Shown: positions 43,685 through 58,600 of the stretch, in pieces
Numbering within the stretch: the stretch's first letter is position 1
How the letters are laid out: every line of letters begins with the position of its first letter
Assembly (NCBI GenBank): GCA_963680875.1
Contig: OY804589.1
Coordinates: forward strand, 15,668,028 to 15,732,027
Direction: 5' to 3'
Origin: Bathymodiolus brooksi
Taxonomy: Eukaryota; Mollusca; Bivalvia; Mytilida; Modiolidae
DNA: 64,000 bases
The notes under the pieces: generated by a model
What the model saw: the letters and a program-made list of their open reading frames with translations, nothing else
The model's database searches: none
What the model was told of the DNA's origin: nothing
Made by a program: the position numbers and the translations under genes

Positions 43685-46600
43685 TACCTCCTACACAAAT
43701 GTAAGAAAATGATTGGTTTAGCGTGAACACGTGGACGCCCTGTATAACGCATACAGGGCGTCTGAGCCTCTTGTATGTTTTTCATACAGGGTTAATAAAT
43801 TTCATACAGGGCTAGTAAATATTCTATAGACTCATAAAAGTAAGAAAAAACTCAGAACTTCAAATCCAAAGGGTGGTCGGTAAGATATATTCGCTACACA
43901 GTGTGTTAGTGACCTAATACGTTATATACGGGGTCTCGCCCCATATGGAATTTACTGACCCCGTATATAACGTATTAGGTCACTAACACACTGTGTAACT
44001 AATAATATATATCATACAAAAGTGTAGGAACGTGGCAATATACATTATTTTTTACATAATATTGTTTTATGTTTATACTTACATGTAATTAATATTATCA
44101 TGTTCCTTCCTACGTCTTTTACATACAACACAAATGACAATAAATATGATAATAAATACAGCACCGATCCCACATACAATGGCTATGATATATTTAGATT
44201 CTAAGGCTAATTTTTCTGTTGTTACGTCACATCTCTCACCGGAATAAACATAATGACCGTCTTCGTTACATCTGAAACAATATATAAATTGTCATACAAA
44301 TGTCAAATTAACAACTTATGGTCGACAATTAAACCCAACAGTGAATCACTCTTCCTATTGTCCTCGAATGAATTGCCAAAGAGAAATATAATTATCTAAA
44401 ACCATATACCAAGACCCAATTTACATGGTACTTCGAGTACAAACTCCTGCTTTAATCCAACATTTCTTGTATATACCACTGAGAGTAGGTTTCATGATTT
44501 CTGGGAAATCAATGGCATTTAGCATCGATTTAAACACGAGAAGACAATATTTTCATCACATGTTTGAGAGCCGGCAATATTTACTAATATTCATATATTC
44601 AATGAAAATGGCACAATGCCATACACTTGACAAGCCTAAAATAGCAACCGAAAACAATTGTTTACAGGAAGTGAAGATCTATATGTTTTATGTTACTCTA
44701 TATAGATGTCAGCAAAAGGGAAACTAAGCTTTATTGCATCACACATTTATCATAAGTTATAATCGTAGTCCAAAGTCAAACGAGTTTTAAGTTTAATGCA
44801 TGACTAAATATCACATAGATGTTAAATATCTTAGCGTATTAAGTTCGTATGGTTATGATTATGGTGTTTAGCGCCACGTTAAGCAATATTCCAGTTATTT
44901 CGCGGCGGTAGGTGTTATTGGTAGAGGAAACCGGAGTACACAGAGAAAATCAACAACCTGTCGCAAGACACTGACAAATTTAATAACACAAAAGGTTGCA
45001 TTGTGGATACCACCCTATCAACGGGATTCAAACTTTAGTGGCGAAAGGCAGTTATTGCACAGGTATTTGTAAATCCAACTATCATACAATCACGACCACG
45101 ACGGCCACATGTATGTAATATACTGGTAGAGATGCTATGTAAATGATGTAAATGTATTAAGACTATGCTTCGCCTTCCTCAGGCATGGAGGTTGACTTTA
45201 ACCGATATCCGCTATAGTATTTACGCCCGTTGATTTACTTGCAGCTACAGACTTTAAATTGTTTGTATTTGCAATCCCATACATAGTATTATACGTGTTA
45301 GAATCTATTTAATGTTTGTTTCATTACATCAGTCGATCTGACAAGGTTTCCTTTTGTCGTTTTTCTTGCATTTGTGGTCATTGTGTTGTCTGTGCTTCTT
45401 CAATTTACGGATTCTGATTATCTTTTGGTATCTTCTAACTCTTCTTATAACAGTTGTAAATATGACACATATTTGTTTAATGAATCACGAGTGAGAAAAT
45501 ATTACTTAACGCCTGTTAATCCATACACAATTTCTCTTTGCTTCAATGAAGATTTAAAATACAAATAGACTGCTAAGTTGACTTACACACATCGCTTCTC
45601 TCCAGCTGAATCTTTGTAGCATGTTCCATGATCACACCACTTCGATTTGTCCTTACATTTCTGTACACACAGATTGTTAACGATGATGTACTCATCACTT
45701 CCACAAGTGTTTTTTGCTTTATTTTCTTCGATTTGTTTGAAAGCTGGAAATTAAACAGTAATCACCGAAAATTTATTAAGCGCATCTTTACATATAAAGG
45801 TAATAACAAAATTACCGAACTCCGAACAATCTTACAAAGGGAAAGTCAAAACTCATAATTATATAAACAGACAAAATCAGTCAACAACCGGAAAACTGTG
45901 AAAACCGTAATGACCCTGACTTGGTACAGGCATTTCTAAAGAAATGGTGGGTTGAATCAGATTTTAAGGCGCCAAACCTCCCGCTCTCATTACGGTTCAA
46001 AGGTTCCGGCTGTCACTGTAACAGTATTTAAATACAGGAACAAAATAGGTAAAATAGTTGTCAAAGCAGTACCATATTCGGTGACGTAAATGTCAAAAAT
46101 ACTTTTACGTCACACATTGACAAAAAAATTCTTGACATTTGCGACTTCTTTATCTTTATGCATTTTCCATCATATGAAAATGCATCGCTTATAATTTTTT
46201 TTGCAGAGACGGAATATATTTCGACAAGATATTGGTATCGGAATATAAACTTTTTAAGAGATCGAATAAGGCGAATCTTTTTATAGCCCTGGTCCAGTAG
46301 CCTGTTTCTCAGATGAAGATGACGTTTCAGGAAATCAGAATAATTGCTACTGGCCCTTGCATAGCGAATCAATTGCGAGATGTAAACACCATATGCAGGA
46401 GAAGCTGGTATATTGCTGCACATGTTTGGAAAATTTATGATTTTAAAATTGAAGTCGTCCCGCTTATCATAAATTTTAGTACTGAGTTGACCACTGTCGT
46501 CAAATTCGAGGTATAAGTCCAAAAATAATGCGGACGAAGCTGTATCGGTGGTCTCTTTAACTTCCAGCTCTGGAGGATATATCAATGGAAGAAATTCTGC

Positions 46601-49600
46601 AAATCTAGAATTATTGATAGATAAAACGTCATCAATATACCTGTATGTGAAATTAAAGGCTCTAGCCTCATGAATCTTCTTATCTTTTACAAGCTTTTGA
46701 AGAAACTCCGACTCATATGAGTATAAAAATAAATCTGCTAGAAGAGGGGCACAATTCGTACCCATTGGTATGCCGACGACCTGCTGAAACAGTGTCCCTC
46801 CAAAGGAGACAAATATGTTATCGATGAGGAACTCCAGCATACTGATCACTTGTTCCTCGGAGTAGCATGTTCATATACGATAAGAAGGATAATACAGTTT
46901 GAAGCTGTGATCAACATGTTTACATTTTCAAAACTGGGGTAAACATAATTGCATGTATATGAAGATTCACACACGCGTATTTCCGGACATATTGCTTTCA
47001 GGGTGAGCTGGAATATTTAAAGTACCTTTGTACATACATACATTAAAATGTTAATGTTGTTTCTATATATATTTATTTTCCGGAAAAAATACTGAAGATT
47101 GCTTTCTATTTACATCGATTTTAGTAAAAAAAGTTGATTTCCGGTCATGTCATTTCCAAGGAATTTATAGATTCAAAATGCCGTCAAATTAAAAAATGTC
47201 AAAAACATAGTCACAGTTTGTCGAGTAACTTTCAGACTGAAAACATGGAGGTCAGTAAATTTTGATTTATTATATCTGCCCTTCCACTTGAATAATAAGA
47301 TAATAGATATAATGAAAAAATTGTAAACTAACGATTGAAATATTATTTGATGATTTCTTGGGACCTGGTATAAATGATGTTACTAGCGTTGTGTTGGCAA
47401 CTTTTCGATAACATATTATTGATGATATGTTTTGTATTTTCCTTCGATTTTGGTCTGAGAAATCCATTGACGTAAGACATATCAACGACAATATAAATAC
47501 ATTTGTCCAAATAACTTGATGATACCATTTGACATTTCGCCTATTGTGCTTTTAGTTGTGTTTGTCTTCGTCCTGTGTCTTTTGTGCCCAATGTTGCCAG
47601 TTCCTCTGGATTGTTCTTATTTGATTGTCCCTTCGGTTTGCATGAACGTGCATTGTAAAATAATGGATTTGTATTCAACACCGACTTGTGTTCTCCAGTA
47701 TATAGTTCAACCCACCATTTCTTTAGAAATGCCTGTACCAAATCAGGGTCATTACGGTTTTCACAGTTTTCCGGTTGTTGACTGATTTTGTCTATTTATA
47801 TAATTATGAGTTTTTACTTTCCCTTTGTAAGATTGTTCGGAGTTCGGTAATTTTGTTATTACCCTTATTTAGGTACTGACGTAATTTATAAGATATATGT
47901 TTTTTTATCGAAATTTTCGTGTCGCTCATCTTTTTAGTTTTTTGTGTTTTGCTTTGTTTGTTTGTTGTTTTGTTTGTCTTCGTACTGTTTTATGTATCCA
48001 CTATTGCCAGTTTCCTTGGATTTTCCATTCTTGCCCCTATAGGTTTTTCTAACGTTTATTTAGAGTTTCTAGGTCATGTGATTATTAATAAAAAATAAGG
48101 TTCGCCTCCCTCAGGCATGTGCGACCTAGCAGAATTTTGCTATCCTGTTTAGGTTCTTTAGTGTGTTGTTCTCAAAGACTTTTAAGTGAATGAGCTTTCA
48201 AATATTTTGGCTTTGGGCATACCTGATAAATATTTTTCAGGTTATTCCACAACCACATTGTTAATATCTACGTTTCTATTAAGCTTAATGTTTACCCACC
48301 ATCGACTAGTGTTCTCAGTTTTCTGATTTATGTAGCTTAGACTTAGCTTTAACTCATCGCCTACTAATGTATCATTGAATTCAGCTCTGTTTAGTTTGAG
48401 CTTTGATATAACCCACCTTTATCCAATGTTGTTATTGTGTTCTGCTTAATGTACTTTGATATAACCCACCTTTATCCAATGTTGTTATTGTGTTCTGCTC
48501 AATGCACTTTGATATAACCCACCTTTATCCAATGTTGTTATTGTGTTCTGCTCAATGTACTTTGATATAACCCACCTTTATCCAATGTTGTTATTGTGTT
48601 CTGCTCAATGTACTTTGATATAACCCACCTTTATCCAATGCTGTTATTGTGTTCTGCTCAATGTACTTTGATATAACCCACCTTTATCTAATGTTGTTAT
48701 TGTGTTCTGCTCAATGTACTTTGATATAACCCACCTTTATCCAATGTTGTTATTGTGTTCTGCTCAATGTACTTTGATATAACCCACCTTTATCCAATGT
48801 TGTTATTGTGTTGTGCTCAATGTACTTTGATATAACCCACCTTTATCCAATTTCTTATTGTGTTCTGCTCAATGTACTTTGATATAACCCACCTTTATCT
48901 AATATTGTTATTGTATTCTGCTCAATGTACTTTGATATAACCCACCTTTATCTAATATTGTTATTGTGTTCTTTTCAATGTACTTTAGGGTCAACGAAAG
49001 GTTGCCAAGGGAGCCATGTACAGACAATTCTTTCGTTTTCTGTAGTATTTCATTTCCAAGTCTTTTTGTTGAAGTGGATTTTTCATATGGTTTCACATTC
49101 ATGAAAAAGTATGGTAGTATACTACCTTTTCTATAGAGAAAGTTAAGAAATATAAATAGCAAAAAAAATGCTGAAATGTTCAGCTCAAAGAAATTGCAGT
49201 ATACAAAGAAAAATCATAGTGATAATATTATATATATGACAACTTTTGTTCACGAAGATTACACAAATGATGCATAAATAGCTTCACCCCGTCACCTGTC
49301 ATTGAAGTGCCTGTGCCAAGTCAGGGTAGTATGCGGTCATGTATATGTCATGTATATGTCATGTATATGTCGTGTAGGGGTATCGATTTTGCCTGTTTTC
49401 AAAATGATTCGCTAAAATTTTGGAACTTTTGCGACTGTGTGGTATTTTTTCTGCATTTTATATCTTTTGTTTGGTTACATATTAGAATGTTATTCGATTG
49501 ATAACATACACGAATTGCTTTAATTGTTTCATTGAGCTTGGTGATGAAACGAGGTTATATTACCTAGTAAACTATATCTGACAAATGATTTTAAAAGTCA

Positions 49601-52600
49601 TCTGATATCTCTATTTGTAACGGATTATACAACTAATACGTTAGAAATAAACTGAATTATGCACGAAAACAAAATGAATAAAAAACAATATTATAATTTG
49701 CCCATTTCTCTGTGTGTCGCTGGACCAATCAAATACAGAATACATGTACCACTTGCATTTTTTGGGGGTGTATTATTTTACGGATTTATTTATTTTTCAT
49801 TTTGATTTTGCTTTGTTTTATTTTTGGCATTGGTTCGTTTTTTTAAATGTTGTGCTGCTACATTTAACCGATATCTACTTCATGCAGTTCTAATGATTGG
49901 CACTTCCAACAAATTAAAAATAATGCTTACAATTAAAATCCATTAATCGAAAATACCCTTTGGCTTTATCTTAATTTGAAAAAGTAAATATTGATTACCT
50001 AAAGCTATATACTGTGACATTTTCAAAACCATCAATGTTGTTATACACCTGATTCAACTGAAAAAATATACCAGTAAATAGACTTTCATAAATATGTAAG
50101 TATTTTTATAAAGATATACAAATACAATACACATGACTTCTAATATCACCCTAAGCTAGCAACTGTTTGGAAGGAAAATGATGCATCACTATATATTTCC
50201 AGCTCACATTATGAACACAGGTGGTCATCCTGACCCACGATAAATATAGAATATTGTTGAAAGTGACATAAAACATAAAAGTTATTCTTAATCAACCCTG
50301 ATATTTATTCTCTAATAGTTTTAATCAATAAATGCTGAATTAGGATAATTGTCAACTACATCTTTACTGGCGCCCAAAGATTTTGAAATTATACGGATTT
50401 CCGTTCTGTTGACTATAAGCTTACCTAATGACAGTATTTCTGAAACGCGCCGTGTGCATTTAATTAGATATTTGCGTTTTTATTATTATCGCTAGGTCGA
50501 TACATAGTATCTCTGCTGGTGGACTATTAGCCCCCGAGGGTATCATCATCTGCCTAGTGGACATGGTTTATCAGATATATCTATGTTTGACGTTTAAGTC
50601 ATCACATCGAAAGTTTTACTGTCGCCACATTAACGTGGCTAACCGTTACGGAATATCTGGGGTTACAAATGACAACGGATATATTCCAATTGTCGTAAGC
50701 ACTTATCGCTCCTTCCATCATTCATAACATCACCGTTTTTTGTAAACAAGAATAAGACGACGGCTGCGAATAGTAGAGCAGGCACTGCCTACCCCTAATT
50801 TCATCCATAGTGAGGTTCGTGTTGCTTAATCTTTAGTTTTCTGTGTAGTGTTTTGTATTTCATTCTTTGCCCTATTGCTTTCCTATTTCTTTGGCGTTGC
50901 ATACCGGTAGTCTGTCCTTTGATCTCATTACCCCTTTGGTATTTTCAAACTTTACCTTCAAATGATTTGCTTCAGCGGACCTGAAGTTATGTAAAGGACA
51001 TAAACATGGGACGTACTGACAAAGGTAAATCTTAAAGCTCCGATGTCTACCATTGAATGTATTAAAACAGCAAAGCAAACTAGTAATTACCTAAAGCTGA
51101 AAGAAGTTCCTGATATTAAAATAACATCAACATACTAGCCAATTTTACCTGGCCTGTTTATGCGCTTTTCATTTTATTGCTCCAAAAGATGCAATCAACT
51201 CAGACATGGTAAAGTCAATATAAGGATACAGTGGTGTGTTATAAGTATGTGCTCATATAGCGTGATCCTTTGTGTTCAATGGTTTAAGGTGAACTATGGT
51301 TGTTCGTTTTGTTGATATTAGTGGAATTGTTCTTTTCATAAACATTATATAGTTTAGCAATCCCAATATCTTCAGAGCGAATAGCGAAAGTGTACTAATA
51401 CAAAACTAAGTTTAAAATGTAATTGACCCACACATATTTAATGAATAAAGATAACAATATAATACAAATAAAGGTAAAAATATTAAGGACACTCTGATCT
51501 CTGAAAATAATATCTTAAATAAAGTAAGCACTTTTTTTTCTCTCAAAATATCCTTAACTGAACATTAAAACCAGGAAATTTCTAACCCTATGCAATTTAT
51601 AGCGAAACATAATAATTCAATTCAGTATACATGTAAGAACTTACGAGCCCCTCCACCTTATCTTTGTAGTCACAAAACTGTGTGTCTGAATTATTTTCAA
51701 GCTCATTTCTCCAAGCCTCGCTTAATGAAATCTTGAGGTAAATTCTAAGAACAATTCCTGAAATGAAATAAAAATATAAATAGTATTTTAGAAGAATTAA
51801 AAAAGTCAAATGTTTTGAATACCAATTTCATGAAATGCTATTGGAATGGTTGAATTTATGTGAGTTCGCGTTTCCCTCAATTCATTAATTATTGTTTCAT
51901 ATTGCAGGACTACCAGCAAATTATTGCAGTTGTAATTTGATCTATTCTTCATTGTAATGTTGGTTTGAGAACAATTTCTGTGTACACTTTAATATATCAT
52001 TACACTACGATATCGGTGAGCAATTCTCATTCTTATTCTAGATATAAAAAAAATATTGAACTATTAGACTATAATCTTTTATAAACCTTACCTTTCTGTG
52101 GCGTCTTTGAAAATGGTTTCTTCGTTGTTGTAACAGCATTAGACGAAGATACAGTAGCAATTGTTGTTGTAACAGCATTAGACGAAGATACAGTAGCAAT
52201 TGTTGATGTAATGACTGTCGCATCATTAGTTGTTGGTTTTGTTGATGGTACTGAAGTAACATTTGATGTAGTCACTGCTGGTGTAGGAACTTCAGTTGTG
52301 GTAGTAGGTGTTGTAGTAACTTCAGTTGTGGTAGTAGGTATTGTAGTAACTACAGTTGTGGTAATAGGGGCTATAGTAACTTGAGTTGTGGTAGTAGGTG
52401 TTGTAGTAACTTGATTTGTGGTTGTAGGTGTTGTAGTAACTTGAGTTGTGGTTGTAGGTGTTGTAGGAACTTGAGTTGTGGTATTAGGTGTTGTAGTAAC
52501 TTCAGTTGTGGTAGTAGGTGTTGTAGTAACTTGAGTTGTGGTTGTAGGTGTTATAGTAACTTGAGTTGTGGTAGTAGGTGTTGTAGTAACTTGAGTTGTG

Positions 52601-55600
52601 GTAGTAGGTGTTGTAGTAACTTGAGTTGTGGTTGTAGGTGTTATAGTAGCTTGAGTTGGGGTAGTAGGTGTTGTAGTAACTTCAGTTGTGGTAGTAGGTG
52701 TTGTAGTAACTTGACTTGTGGTAGTAGGTGTTACAGTAACTTGACTTGTGGTAGTAGGTGTTGTAGTAACTGGAGTTGTGGTAGTAGGTGTTGTAGTAAC
52801 TTGACTTGTGGTAGTAGGTGTGGTAGTAACTTGAGTTGTGGTAATAGGTGTTATAGTAACTTGAGTTGTGGTAGTAGGTGTTGTAGTAACTTGAGTTGTG
52901 GTTGTAGGTGTTATAGTAACTTGACTTGTGGTAATATGTGTTGTAGTAACTTGAGTTGTTGTAATAGGTGTTGTAGTAACTTGAGTTGTGGAAGTAGGTG
53001 TTGTAGTAACTTGACTTGTGGTAGTAGGTGTTGTAGTAGCTTGACCTGTGGTAATAGATGTTGTAGTAACTTGACTTGTGGTAATATGTGTTGTAGTAAC
53101 TTGACTTGTTGTAATAGGTGTTGTAGTAACTTGAGTTGTGGTAATAGGTGTTGTAGTAACTTGACTTGTGGTAGTAGGTGTTGTGGTAACTTGAGTTGTG
53201 GTAGTAGGTGTTGTAGTAACTGGAGTTGTGGTAGTAGGTGTTGTAGTAACTGGAGTTGTGGTAATAGGTGTTGTAGTAACTTGAGTTGTGGTAGTAGGTG
53301 TTGTAGTAACTTGAGTTGTGGTAATAGGTGTTGTAGTAACTTGACTTGTGGTAGTAGGTGTTGTAGTAACTTGACCTGTGGTAATAGGTGTTGTAGTACC
53401 TTGAGTTGTGGTAGTAGGTGTTGTAGTAACTGGAGTTGTGGTTGTAGGTGTTGTAGTAACTTGACTTGTGATAGTAGGTGTTGTAGTAACTTGACTTGTG
53501 GTAGTAGGTGTAATAGTAACTTGACTTGTGGTAATACGTGTTGTAGTACCTTGAGTTGTGGTAGTAGGTGTTGTAGTAACTTGACTTGTGATAGTAGGTT
53601 TTGTAGTAACTTGACTTGTGGTAGTAGGTGTTATAGTAACTTGACTTGTGGTAATAGGTGTTGTAGTGACTGGAGTTGTGGTAATAGGTGTTGTAGTAAC
53701 TTGAGTTGTGGTAGTAGGTGTTGTAGTAACTTCAGTTGTGGTAATAGGTGTTGTAGTACCTTGAGTTGTGGTAGTAGGTGTTGTAGTAACTTGAGTTGTG
53801 GTAGTAGGTGTTGTAGTAACTTGACTTGTGGTATTAGGTGTTATAGTAACTTGACTTGTGGTAATAGGTGTTGTAGTAACTTTACTTGTGGTAGTATGTG
53901 TTGTAGTAACTTGACTTGTGATAGTAGGTGTTGTAGTAACTTGACTTGTGGTAGTAGGTGTTATAGTAACTTGACTTGTGGTAATAGGTGTTGTAGTAAC
54001 TTGACTTGTGGTAATAGGTGGTGTAGTAAATTGACTTGTAGTAGTAGGTGTTGTAGTAACTTGAGTTGTGGTAGTAGGTGTTGTAGTAACTTGACTTGTG
54101 GTAGTAGGCGTTGTAGTAACTTGAGTTGTGGAAGTAGGTGTTGTAGTAACTTGACTTGTGGTAGTAGGTGTTACAGTAACTTGACTTGTGGTAATAGGTG
54201 TTGTAGTAACTTGAGTTGTTGCAATAGGTGTTGTAGTAACTTGAGTTGTGGAAGTAGGTGTTGTAGTAACTTGACTTGTGGTAATAGGTGTTGTAGTAAC
54301 TTCAGTTGTTGCAATAGGTGTTGTAGTAATTTGATTTGTTGTAGTAGGTGTTGTAGTAACTTGACTTGTGGTAGTAGGTGTTGTAGTAACTTCAGTTGTG
54401 GTAGTAGGTGTTGTAGTAACTTGACTTGTGGTAGTAGGTGTTACAGTAACTTGACTTGTGGTAGTAGGTGTTGTAGTAACTGGAGTTGTGGTAGTAGGTG
54501 TTGTAGTAACTTGAGTTGTGGTAGTAGGTGTTGTAGTAACTTGACTTGTGGTAGTAGGTGTTACAGTAACTTGACTTGTGGTAGTAGGTGATGTAGTAAC
54601 TGGAGTTGTGGTAGTAGGTGTTGTAGTAGATTGACTTGTGGTAGTAGGTGTTACAGTAACTTGACTTGTGGTAGTAGGTGTTGTAGTAACTGGAGTTGTG
54701 GTAGTAGGTGTTGTAGTAACTTGAGTTGTGGTAGTAGGTGTTGTAGTAACTTGAGTTGTGGTAGTAGGTGTTATAGTAACTTGAGTTGTGGAAGTAGGTG
54801 TTGTAGTAACTTGAGTTGTGGCTGTAGGTGTTATAGTAACTCGACTTGTGGTAATAGGTGTTGTAGTAACTTGAGTTGTTGTAATAGGTGTTGTAGTAAC
54901 TTGAGTTGTGGAAGTAGGTGTTGTAGTAACTTGAGTTGTGGTAATAGGTGTTGTAGTGACTGGAGTTGTGGTAATAGGTGTTGTAGTAACTTGAGTTGTG
55001 GTAGTAGGTGTTGTAGTAACTTCAGTTGTGGTAATAGGTTTTGTAGTACCTTGAGTTGTGGTAGTAGGTGTTGTAGTAACTTGAGTTGTGGTAGTAGGTG
55101 TTGTAGTAACTTGACTTGTGGTAGTAGGTGTAATAGTAACTTGACTTGTGGTAATAGGTGTTGTAGTAACTTTACTTGTGGTAGTAGGTGTTGTAGTAAC
55201 TTGACTTTTGATAGTAGGTGTTGTAGTAACTTGACTTGTGGTAGTAGGTGTTATAGTAACTTGACTTGTGGTAATAGGTGTTGTAGTAACTTGACTTGTG
55301 GTAATAGGTGGTGTAGTAAATTGACTTGTAGTAGTAGGTGTTGTAGTAACTTGAGTTGTGGTAGTAGGTGTTGTAGTAACTTGACTTGTGGTAGTAGGCG
55401 TTGTAGTAACTTGAGTTGTGGAAGTAGGTGTTGTAGTAACTTGACTTGTGGTAGTAGGTGTTACAGTAACTTGACTTGTGGTAATAGGTGTTGTAGTAAC
55501 TTGAGTTGTTGCAATAGGTGTTGTAGTAACTTGAGTTGTGGAAGTAGGTGTTGTAGTAACTTGACTTGTGGTAATAGGTGTTGTAGTAACTTCAATTGTT

Positions 55601-58600
55601 GCAATAGGTGTTGTAGTAATTTGATTTGTTGTAGTAGGTGTTGTAGTAACTTGACTTGTGGTAGTAGGTGTTGTAGTAACTTCAGTTGTGGTAGTAGGTG
55701 TTGTAGTAACTTGACTTGTGGTAGTAGGTGTTACAGTAACTTGACTTGTGGTAGTAGGTGTTGTAGTAACTGGATTTGTGGTAGTAGGTGTTGTAGTAAC
55801 TTGAGTTGTGGTAGTAGGTGTTGTAGTAACTTGACTTGTGGTAGTAGGTGTTACAGTAACTTGACTTGTGGTAGTAGGTGTTGTAGTAACTGGAGTTGTG
55901 GTAGTAGGTGTTGTAGTAGCTTGACTTGTGGTAGTAGGTGTTACAGTAACTTGACTTGTGGTAGTAGGTGTTGTAGTAACTGGAGTTGTGGTAGTAGGTG
56001 TTGTAGTAACTTGAGTTGTGGTAGTAGGTGTTATAGTAACTTGAGTTGTGGTAGTAGGTGTTGTAGTAACTTGAGTTGTGGCTGTAGGTGTTATAGTAAC
56101 TCGACTTGTGGTAATAGGTGTTGTAGTAACTTGAGTTGTTGTAATAGGTGTTGTAGTAACTTGAGTTGTGGAAGTAGGTGTTGTAGTAACTTGACTTGTG
56201 GTAGTAGGTGTTGTAGTAGCTTGACTTGTGGTAATAGATGTTGTAGTAACTTGACTTGTTGTAATAGGTGTTGTAGTAACTTGAGTTGTGGTAATAGGTG
56301 TTGTAGTAACTTGACTTGTGGTAGTAGGTGTTGTAGTAACTTGAGTTGTGGTAGTAGGTGTTGTAGTAACTTGACTTGTGGTAGTAGGTGTTGTAGTAAC
56401 TTGACTTGTGATAGTAGGTGTTGTAGTAACTTGACTTGTGGTAGTAGGTGTTATAGTAACTTGACTTGTGGTAATAGGTGTTGTAGTACCTTGAGTTGTG
56501 GTAGTAGATGTTGTAGTAACTTGACTTGTGATAGTAGGTTTTGTAGTAACTTGACTTGTGGTAGTAGGTGTTATAGTAACTTGACTTGTGGTAATAGGTG
56601 TTGTAGTGACTGGAGTTGTGGTAATAGGTGTTGTAGTAACTTGAGGTGTGGTAGTAGGTGTTGTAGTAACTTCAGTTGTGGTAATAGGTGTTGTAGTACC
56701 TTGAGTTGTGGTAGTAGGTGTTGTAGTAACTTGAGGTGTGGTAGTAGGTGTTGTAGTAACTTGACTTGTGGTAGTAGGTGTTATAGTAACTTGACTTGTG
56801 GTAATAGGTATTGTAGTAACTGGAGTTGTGGTAATAGGTGTTGTAGTAACTTGACTTGTGGTAGTAGGTGTTGTAGTAACTTGACTTGTGATAGTAGGTG
56901 TTGTAGTAACTTGACTTGTGGTAGTAGGTGTTATAGTAACTTGACTTGTGGTAATAGGTGTTGTAGTACCTTGAGTTGTGGTAGTAGGTGTTGTAGTAAC
57001 TTGACTTGTGATAGTAGGTTTTGTAGTAACTTGACTTGTGGTAGTAGGTGTTATAGTAACTTGACTTGTGGTAATAGGTGTTGTAGTGACTGGAGTTGTG
57101 GTAATAGGTGTTGTAGTAACTTGAGTTGTGGTAGTAGGTGTTGTAGTAACTTCAGTTGTGGTAATAGGTGTTGTAGTACCTTGAGTTGTGGTAGTAGGTG
57201 TTGTAGTAACTTGAGTTGTGGTAGTAATTGTTGTAGTAACTTGACTTGTGGTAGTAGGTGTTATAGTAACTTGACTTGTGGTAATAGGTGTTGTAGTAAC
57301 TTTACTTGTGGTAGTAGGTGTTGTAGTAACTTGACTTGTGATAGTAGGTGTTGTAGTAACTTGACTTGTGGTAGTAGGTGTTATAGTAACTTGACTTGTG
57401 GTAATAGGTGTTGTAGTAACTTGACTTGTGGTAATAGGTGGTGTAGTAAATTGACTTGTAGTAGTAGGTGTTGTAGTAACTTGAGTTGTGGTAGTAGGTG
57501 TTGTAGTAACTTGACTTGTGGTAGTAGGCGTTGTAGTAACTTGAGTTGTGGAAGTAGGTGTTGTAGTAACTTGACTTGTGGTAGTAGGTGTTACAGTAAC
57601 TTGACTTGTGGTAATAGGTGTTGTAGTAACTTGAGTTGTTGCAATAGGTGTTGTAGTAACTTGAGTTGTGGAAGTAGGTGTTGTAGTAACTTGACTTGTG
57701 GTAATAGGTGTTGTAGTAACTTCAGTTGTTGCAATAGGTGTTGTAGTAATTTGATTTGTTGTAGTAGGTGTTGTAGTAACTTGACTTGTGGTAGTAGGTG
57801 TTGTAGTAACTTCAGTTGTGGTAGTAGGTGTTGTAGTAACTTGACTTGTGGTAGTAGGTGTTACAGTAACTTGACTTGTGGTAGTAGTTGTTGTAGTAAC
57901 TGGAGTTGTGGTAGTAGGTGTTGTAGTAAATTGAGTTGTGGTAGTAGGTGTTGTAGTAACTTGACTTGTGGTAGTAGGTGTTACAGTAACTTGACTTGTG
58001 GTAGTAGGTGTTGTAGTAACTGGAGTTGTGGTAGTAGGTGTTGTAGTAGCTTGACTTGTGGTAGTAGGTGTTACAGTAACTTGACTTGTGGTAGTAGGTG
58101 TTGTAGTAACTGGGGTTGTGGTAGTAGGTGTTGTAGTAACTTGAGTTGTGGTAGTAGGTGTTGTAGTAACTTGAGTTGTGGTAGTAGGTGTTATAATAAC
58201 TTGAGTTGTGGTAGTAGGTGTTGTAGTAACTTGAGTTGTGGCTGTAGGTGTTGTAGTAACTCGACTTGTGGTAATAGGTGTTGTAGTAACTTGAGTTGTG
58301 GAAGTAGGTGTTGTAGTAACTTGAGTTGTGGTAATAGGTGTTGTAGTGACTGGAGTTGTGGTAATAGGTGTTGTAGTAACTTGAGTTGTGGTAGTAGATG
58401 TTGTAGTAACTTCAGTTGTGGTAATAGGTGTTGTAGTACCTTGAGTTGTGGTAGTAGGTGTTGTAGTAACTTGAGTTGTGGTAGTAGGTGTTGTAGTAAC
58501 TTGACTTGTGGTAGTAGGTGTTATAGTAACTTGACTTGTGGTAATAGGTGTTGTAGTAACTTTACTTGTGGTAGTAGGTGTTGTAGTAACTTGACTTGTG

